From Diplocarpon mali (taxonomy: Eukaryota; Ascomycota; Leotiomycetes; Helotiales; Drepanopezizaceae): DNA of 64,000 bases. Position 1 is the stretch's first letter, and each line of letters begins with the position of its first letter. A program made the position numbers and the translations under genes. Location of the stretch: NCBI GenBank assembly GCA_024741835.1, contig JAENRP010000042.1:1-64000 (forward strand), written 5' to 3'. This document shows, piece by piece, positions 56,704-64,000 of this stretch. The notes under the pieces were generated by a model. The model ran no database searches. It saw only the letters and a program-made list of their open reading frames with translations, and had not been told where the DNA came from.

Positions 56704-59700
56704 ATGGAGCAGCAATCTTCGAGCTCCAAAGTAACAAGTACTCCCAGACATCCTTCAAGCACGCCCCAAGCTAATCCCCACCCACAGTTGAGTATTCAGA
56801 TCCATATGGAGTTTACCAGCTTCTGTCTCCCGGCCTTCTACCTCGGCTTCCTCTCCGAAACCTTCATTGGGAATCCCACGCTGGTCCTCTGAGATCAATC
56901 TCCTCCCTCCACATCGACCTCGTCCCATCGACCCAAGGCGTGCACCCACCCATCTCAGCTGACGCTGCTGCAGCAGCAAACATATCGAAACTATCGAGAG
57001 TCAAAAGCGAAGATTCAAGTGCAAGTGGAGATGATGGGTTCCGAACACAGGCTCTGGGGCAAGCAGCAGTCGAAAGACCAGACTCCTTGTCAGGCCCCCC
57101 AAAGGGCCCTGTAAAAGAGCGTAGGCACCAAATCCCAGGACTACGGCAAACACCATATCTGAAGGTCTTCTTCTTAAGATGCGACGACAATGATACTTAC
57201 AAGGCGCAGGCCCGGAAACAGGTCCGAGAGTGGATTAAAGAGAATACACCATCGACATCAAGCTCTACGAAGGTTACTGCGCAGGAAAATCACGATGCAT
57301 ACGAGTGGTTAATAGTTCACGTAATTGTACCCAACACTGCTGCGGCGACTCAGCCTAGGACAAGTGGAAAAGGAGCAGAAGGAAGTTCGGGGTCTGCTTC
57401 AGAGAAGTCTACAACGCGGTGGAGGGGAGGGGGCTCGTCAACTATCTTGGAGAAGCTTCGGGCGGATTTCAACGGTTCTTCCAAGTCTGCAATTGATCGT
57501 GTGGCTCAGATTCGTATTGGCATCAACGACGTACCTTATGATATGCTGCCAAGAGTCGTCCCAGCTATCCCAGGCTCATATACCGAGACGCCACAAGAGA
57601 ATGAGACTGCTTGGTTAGACCTCATTTCCAAATTGAAATCGCAGATTCTATCATCATTTGACATGCGTGTAAGTCAGTATGAAGAGGACATTCGGGAGAA
57701 AGATGCGCAGAGATCATTACCGGGGTGGAACTTTTGCACCTTCTTTGTGTTGAAAGAAGGCCTTGCGAGAGGCTTTGAAAGTGTTGGACTTGTCGAAGAT
57801 GGGCTTGTCGGATACGACGAGCTTGCTGTTGGGCTTGATGTTATCTTGAGGGAGCAATGTGCTACTGGGTCTGGCGCAGAACATGGAGGATCTTTTTTAC
57901 CCTTCACCGAGGACTTGAAGCAGCATGCTGAGAAAGCAAGAATAGCTATCATCAAAGAGACAGGCTCGGATGGTATCGAGGAGACGGACGGCCCGATAGA
58001 TTTACAATCGACGGTCGATAAATTTGATTACGAAGTCAACGAGATTCCTTTGAACGCCACAAGAAAGCGATACCGAGAGCTCATACTCGCGAATGACATC
58101 TCAATATTCGACTTTCGTTGTTACATATTCGCGCGGCAGCTCACATTATTGCTACGTCTTGCTAATGCTTCATCTTCACAGGAGGAACTCCTCGCGAAAC
58201 TCAAAGAACAACGAGAATCTAGTCTGCAAGGCGTTGCGGCGCGGCGACCTGCTTCTCAGCCCTCAGAGGATGTCGAGAACCTTTCTGTCCTCGGCGAAGT
58301 ATGTCTAAGGTCGATGGACTTCATGTCAACAATATCGGGCATCATGCGAGATGATATTTGGAAGTCCCGACAAGGTGACAAGCAAGCAGAGGCGGATGTC
58401 CTTTCTTCAGATCCCGTCCTGGATCAAGTAATTGACAACATGGTCGCATCCTTTGTGTTTGCGATCGCTCAACAAATACTTGCTCAGACGTCTACAAAAT
58501 CGTTGCCTATTCCACCGTCAACATTGGCCCCTCCAAGCGGTCCTATGAGCCTGGATGGACAAGAGCCCAAAGCGGTCATCCCTGAGCCGAAGACAATGAT
58601 GCATCCTGCCAGAAGCAGTTCCCTTGCCTTGCGGTCGAAATCTCGAGAACCACCCAGTCCAGGGAAGTTCCCTGGGATGCGGAGATCAAGTGTGCCAGAA
58701 CAAGGTGCTGCTTCATCGCCTTTCCTAAAGACTGGTCTGGAAGATCTCGCTGCACACAGAGCTGAGCTTTATCTACTATCAAGAAGTGTTCTTGTGCAGG
58801 TTGGCAAGGAGCGCGGTTGGAGCGTCGGCTGGATAGAGATGGCTAAATTGCAGGGTGGCGATGATATCGGCGAAATGGAAGATGTTGATCTTGAAGATTC
58901 ATCAGAAGCCGAGAAGAAAGTCGTTCTTCCACCATCCTCTCACGGAATAGAGAGCAGACTGCTTCGAACAGCACTGGACAACAAAGGTGACTTTTACCGG
59001 CTTTACGAGACCCTGACAGATAAAGCACTTCGTCATTATACCGTGGCAAACCATGTTCAATCTGTCCAAGCAAGTATGGCTGATCTTGCAGTTCTCAAAT
59101 ACTATCTCGGCGATTATGCTGCCGCCGCATCGTATCTGTATCGCATGACACCCTTTTATGGCGAGAGCGGCTGGTCAGAGGTCGAGCTTTCAATGCTTGT
59201 GATGTATGCAACATGTCTAAAGAAGCTGCAACGTAAGGAAGAATACGTGAGGGTCGTGTTGAAACTACTCTCAAAAGCCGCGGTGATAGAAAAAGATAGG
59301 CTACATCGAAAGTCCACCTTGAAGAGCGGCGGAGATAGTACTCTCAGTCCAGAAGCTATGTTGGCCGTGTCATACGTCCCCGAGCTGTTGGAAATCACGA
59401 AAGAGCTGCAACATGACTTCCGTGTCCCTTTGCAAAATTTTTGCGGACACGCTGAAGTCGATAGCAATGTTCAATACCATTCCGAAAAAGATAGCTTCGG
59501 GCTTGATCTCCGATTACTCTATCTTCTGACCGACGACATGCCAATCGAGAAAGCGAAAGTCAAAATGACACCCCTTACCGGTGATCTGACCAAAGATATA
59601 TGGCTTGAAATGGATGGCGAATTCATTCTTAAGAAGGGAACCGTGAGCTTGTCAGTACACAGTAATGTGGGTGGACTTATGCTCTTTGGTGTACGTGTGC

Positions 59701-61468
59701 TAATGCTCTTAAGGTGATCATTCCAGGCACATACACTGTCAGCCATATCATTCTCCAAACTAATAACGTAATTTTGGAGTTTGAACATGGCGCTGCCAGC
59801 GGGCCGCCTGCAGCCTTCTTCAAATGCCCGAAGCTTCTCGTCTATCACAGGTCCGAGGCCTTCGATGTCAAGCTTCTCGCATCTAGACAAATGCATCTTG
59901 ACAGCAATCGCTTCCTCGAAATTGAGCTCTCGTCTGGTTGGAACAAGGTTAATAGCGGCGAGCTTCATGTTCGAGCTGCAACCGCTGGGCTAAGAGTACA
60001 GACCAGTGAAGCCAAGGTCGCTAGCGGATTTCTCGAGCTGTCGGAAAATATAGAGTCTGGTCTTGTCCGCTTCGATAAGATGGAACTGGGATCCACTGCG
60101 AAGATAGTAATGCCATTCAATCTTGAGCACGATGTCAATGATATTTCTCTAAAGCTGGAGATATCCTACACGACCGACGATGGCCAATTTTCCTTTACTA
60201 CAACACCTTCAGTGTCCATCATGCTTCCGTTGGGTGTGAACGTCCAAGATGTCTTCAAGCACAAAGCTTTATTATCGAAGTTTACAATCTCCTCGGCTAC
60301 ATCTAGCCCCTTGCGCTTACTGGGATCCAACTTAGAAGGCTCCAAGATATTCGAAGTCCACGGCGGTACGACATTCAGTCAACCTCTTATCGTCTTTCCA
60401 CGCCAGCCAGCTTCGATTCTCTATAAAATCACAAAGATGCCTTTACAGTTGCGACCAACTTCTCGCAACGAGCCAGAGTCGTCTTTGTCGCTAGTACTGG
60501 ACTACATCTGCCTAGAGGAGGAGATAGAAGGTGTTATAACCTCTGAACTCACCCGGCTACTGGATAATGGACCCTTGCATCAGTATAAAAGACTCATTAT
60601 ACCAACTGTCCTTGCTGAAGTGCGAACGCGCATTTCTCCCTACGATCTGGAGCGAACAGCTATGCTCAGTAATTTTTCAACATCTGTCCTTTCCTCGGTA
60701 CGATGGCGAGAGACTTTCACGGGACTCGGACGAAGCGTGGAGCAAAACCAAGATATCGCTGTTATCATCGAGCAATGTCTCCAAAAGTGGCAAGAACAGA
60801 CGCCAGGAATACCTTTGGCTCCTATTACCGACGATGTCATTCACAAGTGTCGATCGATCATCATACCTGTTGACATTCCCTCTGTCACAGTAGTGTGCAC
60901 AATAGACCTGAAACTTCTTGAACGACCCGCTGTTCCCGCCATGGCACCGGTGGCAGCCCTGAACCAACCGCTTTCAGCATTCATAGCCATCAAATACACC
61001 AGAATATGGGACACTGCTCCAGTACTAGAGGACAACGCTCCTCAAGATGACTACCTAGAATTCTTCTACGAAGTCTCGGGAGCTACCGATACTTGGCTGA
61101 TAGGTGGCAAGCGAAAGGGCCACTTTAGAATCCCCCGCAAAGCCTCGAGTCAAGACAGGAAACAAAGGCTGACGTTCCCAATCGTGCTGATTCCTCTGCG
61201 GGAAGGATTCCTGCCATTCCCGCATGTGGACATCAAGTCTGCGCCGCGGTTGCTCAGCCCGACTTCTGCGGAAGCAAGCCCGAACAAGAAGGCCGTGCTC
61301 GTGTCTTGTGAAAGTGACTACAAGAATGCTGGCGAGACGATCCGGGTTATCAGTGATGCGTTAAGTACCACGGTCAGCCTCGATGCCAGCGGGCCTCAAG
61401 GAGGGGCCTGGCTGCTCGAGAGTGAGAGGAGAGGTTGTGGACACGGAGAAGTTGCTGCTGGGATCTAG
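56704..61468 (+). CDS. trs130: TRAPP-II complex subunit Trs130/TRAPPC10
   Basis: Three exons (56704..56737, 56788..59666, 59714..61468) encode 1555 residues. The first exon gives only MEQQSSSSKVT; the join yields KVTIEYSDPYGVYQLLSPGL, the typical Trs130 N-terminus. The N-terminal ~600 residues are helical (for example NTPSTSS and WLIVHVIVPN blocks). A TPR-like helical middle follows (LLRTALDNKGDFYRLYETLT), then a beta-rich C-terminal half with HSNVIIPGTYTVSH. Intron 2 (59667..59713, 47 nt, GTGGGT donor) was placed there because it is the only one restoring HSN|VIIPGTY. TRAPP-II acts at the late Golgi and endosome as an exchange factor for Ypt31/Rab11-type GTPases. The exact C-terminus after LLESERR is less certain and could involve one more splice. 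Confidence 0.92.
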
Positions 61469-62464
61469 GTGCGGGTTGAGGGCTATGGCATGCCCCTGAA
61501 CCACGCCTGGCGGCTGGTGACTCTGGTCTGATTGCCATACCACTTGTACCCGTATGTCCTGTCTAGTAGCCATCTCACCCGTCGGACGATGGATAAATGC
61601 TCACTAGAAACATTCCCCGTTTTTCTCATACAATCCTGATATCGTATACATCATGTAACTTGGGGATTTTTCTTTCTTCTTCTTCGTCTTCAGATGGGCG
61701 GAGGCTATTCTCCCTCCCATCCGAATCTCGAATCCCCATCAGTCGTCAGAGGGTCGCTTAGTCATCCACAAGTCAGGATGATTAAAGACTGGCACTGCAT
61801 GAGGAGTATTTGCCTGGTACTAGACCCTCCCCCCTTCTCCCACCCTCGGCCTGCCAATTGACAGTGTAGTCCGAGCATGCTTCGTATGGGGCCTTTTCAT
61901 GAAGCGGCTTCGAAAGCATGATGGATGGAGCGACCAGCAATCCGGGGAAGCATTACGGGTGCCCGAGAGATTGCTGGTGTTGGGACGAGATCAGCAACGC
62001 TGCCAAATTGTACGTGTACTGAAACCCGGGTCCCTAACCTACGCAGCATCGGGCCTTTGTGCCTCTTCCTCGCCAATCCCGTATCATCGCCGTCGCCCCC
62101 CGACGCTGTTCTCAAACAAGGCATCCCTCCTCTCGGCGGTGGGGCAGGGCCTGCGGCCTGCATCCTGGTGAGCAAATCAGCAGCAGTACTCGTGCGTCCC
62201 GTTGTACAGGGAGCGTGCAAAACCTCCAGCTTCCCAGACTTCTCCCAGCAGCGCCTCTGGAGGGGTTTATCCACCTCATTCGGAGTGGCCTCTCGATAAG
62301 CGGTGTCTCGTTCTAGAACCCCTTGTTTAGTCTCGGGCGAGGCCATCGGCCGTCCGTTGGGATAGATAATACCAGCGGAGCTCCCGTGCTCTCTCCCGTG
62401 GATACTGGTTTGCTGCCTTCCTCACTTCCATACGTACCGATACGGCGCCTGCGACGTGTTGCCC
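61469..62464. other. 1 kb intergenic region
   Basis: This holds the 3' flank of trs130 and the promoter and leader of the permease. Several overlapping ORFs of 85-150 codons between 61897 and 62400 are open because of GC-rich sequence. None shows a recognisable family. Confidence 0.4.
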
Positions 62465-64000
62465 ATGGCGGATATCAAGACCAGTCCGGCCACGTACTCG
62501 CCGCCGCAGAAGGATGTTCCTGCTTACGATGTCGCGGAGAGCGATGTTGGCAATATCGCGGTCGCCAAACCCGATGGCCTTCATCGGAATCTCAGCGGCA
62601 GACAGATCCAGATGATCACCATAGGAGGCTCGATCGGGACGGCTCTCTTCGTCAGTATCGGGAGTGGCCTGGTCCAGGGAGGACCAGGCTCGCTGTTGAT
62701 CGCTTTCGCACTGTACAGTTGCTGGCTCGCTCTGGTCAACAACTGTATGGCGGAGATGGCGGTGTTCATGCCCGTTAGTGGGGGCTTCGTGAGGATGGGC
62801 AGCAAGTGGGTGGATGAAGCATTCGGCTTCATGCTGGGGTGGAATTTCTTCCTATACGGTATCCCCGTGTCTCCAGTCTGACCCTTGCGACGTCCTGACT
62901 GTGGAACAGAGGCTGTCCTCATTCCCTGGGAGATATCGGCCCTGAACCTCGTGTTGACTTTCTGGCGAGATGACATCCCCCTTGCAGCAGTGTGTGCTGG
63001 ATGCATCGTTCTCTACGGGTATGCTCTCATTCGGCCTGTCACCATCGTAGCGGCCCCCTGACGAGAACAGCATCATCAATCTCTTCGCGGTCAAGTGGTA
63101 CGGCGAGTCGGAGTTCTGGCTTTCTGGCGGAAAGCTGGTGCTCATCATCATGCTGTTCTGCTTTACCTTCGTCACCATGGTAGGGGGGAACCCAGCACAC
63201 GATGCATATGGATTCAGGTACTGGAGAGAGCCTGTAAGTCTTGTCTTTTGAATACTCGATATCTCCTCGGGATCTTACGCCCTCGGCCCAGTTGCCGGAC
63301 GTTGAAACCGAGTAGGTGGCGGGCTTGGCCAATGCTTAGATCGGAGAAGCTTCGTTCACGCAACTGTCTCTGCTGCATTTATACTTTGATCTCGCAGCGC
63401 AACGGCACCTCCCCGTCAGATGCTGATATTATCGATCTAGGGGGCATTTGCTGAATACGTTACCACTGGCACGTTGGGGAGGTTTGAAGGGTTCCTGGCT
63501 GCGTTATGGAAGGCTGCGTAGGTGCCCCCCCCCCCCGGTGTGTGCTTCCATCGATCCTCGACCATCCAACTGACGGGAGCGATCAGTTTCACTATCGTCG
63601 GCCCAGAGTACATTGCCATGATGGCAGGCGAAGCAAGCCATCCACGTAAGAACCTGAGGAGAGCATTCAAGACCATCTACCTCCGATTCGGAATCTTCTT
63701 CATCGGGGGGGCCTTGGCATGCGGCATTGTCATTCCCTACAATGACCAGAAACTCATCAACGCCCTTGGCGACTCTCAAGCGTCCGGAACAGCTGCTGCG
63801 AGTCCTTATGTGATCGCCATGCAGAATCTTGGGATCGGGGTTCTGCCTCACATCACGAACGCCCTGCTGGTGACTTCCATCTTTTCGGCTGGAAACTCCT
63901 ACGTGTGAGTCGGGTGCTGGGCAGCGCTCCTGTCGCATAGACTGACGAGAGGGCAGGTACTGCGCTTCCCGAACGCTGTATAGTTTGTCACTCGATGGCC
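62465..64000 (+). CDS. Amino-acid permease (fungal YAT/AAP family), cut by right edge
   Basis: Exons 62465..62858, 62910..63018, 63071..63233, 63441..63517, 63587..63904 and 63957..>64000 give at least 368 residues, and the gene continues beyond the window. Family blocks are clear: the first helix QMITIGGSIGTALFVSIGSG, then PVSGGFVRMGSKWVDEAFGF, GWNFFLYEAVLIPWEISALN, SFTIVGPEYIAMMAGEASHP and NSYVYCASRTLYSLSLDG. It should be a plasma-membrane proton-coupled amino-acid permease; specificity cannot be told. The third intron (207 nt) is unusually long for this gene. The fourth (63518..63586) contains a run of 12 C residues near 63525. All phases agree. The start was set at ATG 62465, giving MADIKTSP. 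Confidence 0.93.
63525..63536 (+). repeat. Poly-C run inside permease intron 4
   Basis: Twelve C residues in a row within a 69-nt intron, directly visible. Length errors here would not alter the coding frame. Confidence 0.8.

Noticed and set aside
59690..59713. 23-nt intron in trs130 (GTACGT donor)
   Set aside because: Too short for the spliceosome; a 47-nt intron starting at 59667 gives the conserved HSNVIIPGTY junction instead.
61897..62346. 149-codon minus-strand ORF left of the permease
   Set aside because: No family features; overlaps other equally open frames in a GC-rich promoter region.

Overview
The window is eukaryotic and reads as the nuclear genome of a filamentous ascomycete (Pezizomycotina). 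Genes carry many short introns (mostly 45-80 nt) with fungal branch sites of the CTAAC/CTGAC type, and the products are typical of this group: a Zn2Cys6 regulator, a P450, 4CL-like ligases, Msh3, Swr1, Trs130 and a YAT-type permease. Gene-bearing stretches alternate with AT-rich gene-empty islands holding degenerate retroelement and inverted-repeat debris, the pattern left by repeat-induced point mutation (RIP). I infer a bipartite genome, but no composition index was computed.

Layout. 1-0.4 kb: degenerate Ty3/gypsy pol fragment. 1.2-2.2 kb: coiled-coil protein of unknown function. 2.2-5.6 kb: AT-rich, no gene. 5.6-8.5 kb: an AIG1/FAR-17a membrane protein divergent from a WD40-cyclophilin (PPWD1/cyp15). 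8.9-14.1 kb: a Zn2Cys6 regulator convergent with a peroxisomal 4CL-like acyl-CoA ligase. 16.2-18.0 kb: a P450. 18.0-23.0 kb: AT-rich island with a 43-bp inverted repeat. 23.0-25.2 kb: an MFSD1-like transporter. 27.3-30.0 kb: a gamma-glutamylcyclotransferase-like protein divergent from the Rab geranylgeranyltransferase beta subunit. 31.7-37.3 kb: a zinc-finger-like protein convergent with Msh3. 37.3-43.6 kb: a GC-rich stretch without a recognisable gene but packed with tandem repeats, including a 51-bp x8 and a 57-bp x6 array. 43.6-48.1 kb: a short coiled-coil protein, an unknown 558-residue protein, and complex I NDUFB8. 48.5-53.5 kb: Swr1, divergent from NDUFB8. 54.8-55.9 kb: a broken wax-synthase-like acyltransferase gene. 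56.7-61.5 kb: Trs130/TRAPPC10. 62.5 kb to the right edge: an amino-acid permease, cut by the window.

Most identified genes are housekeeping: mismatch repair, H2A.Z deposition, TRAPP-II and Rab prenylation in membrane traffic, spliceosomal cyclophilin, and complex I. The accessory-looking genes (regulator, ligase, P450, transporter, cyclotransferase, broken acyltransferase) are spread between AT-rich islands. I see no convincing biosynthetic gene cluster, because no core synthase is present.

Gene models were spliced by hand, using reading-frame continuity and remembered family conservation. Two introns can only be explained with GC-AG ends. I did not find a clear new molecular system. The best candidate for something undescribed is the 37.3-43.6 kb stretch, with two tandem arrays whose periods are exact multiples of three.
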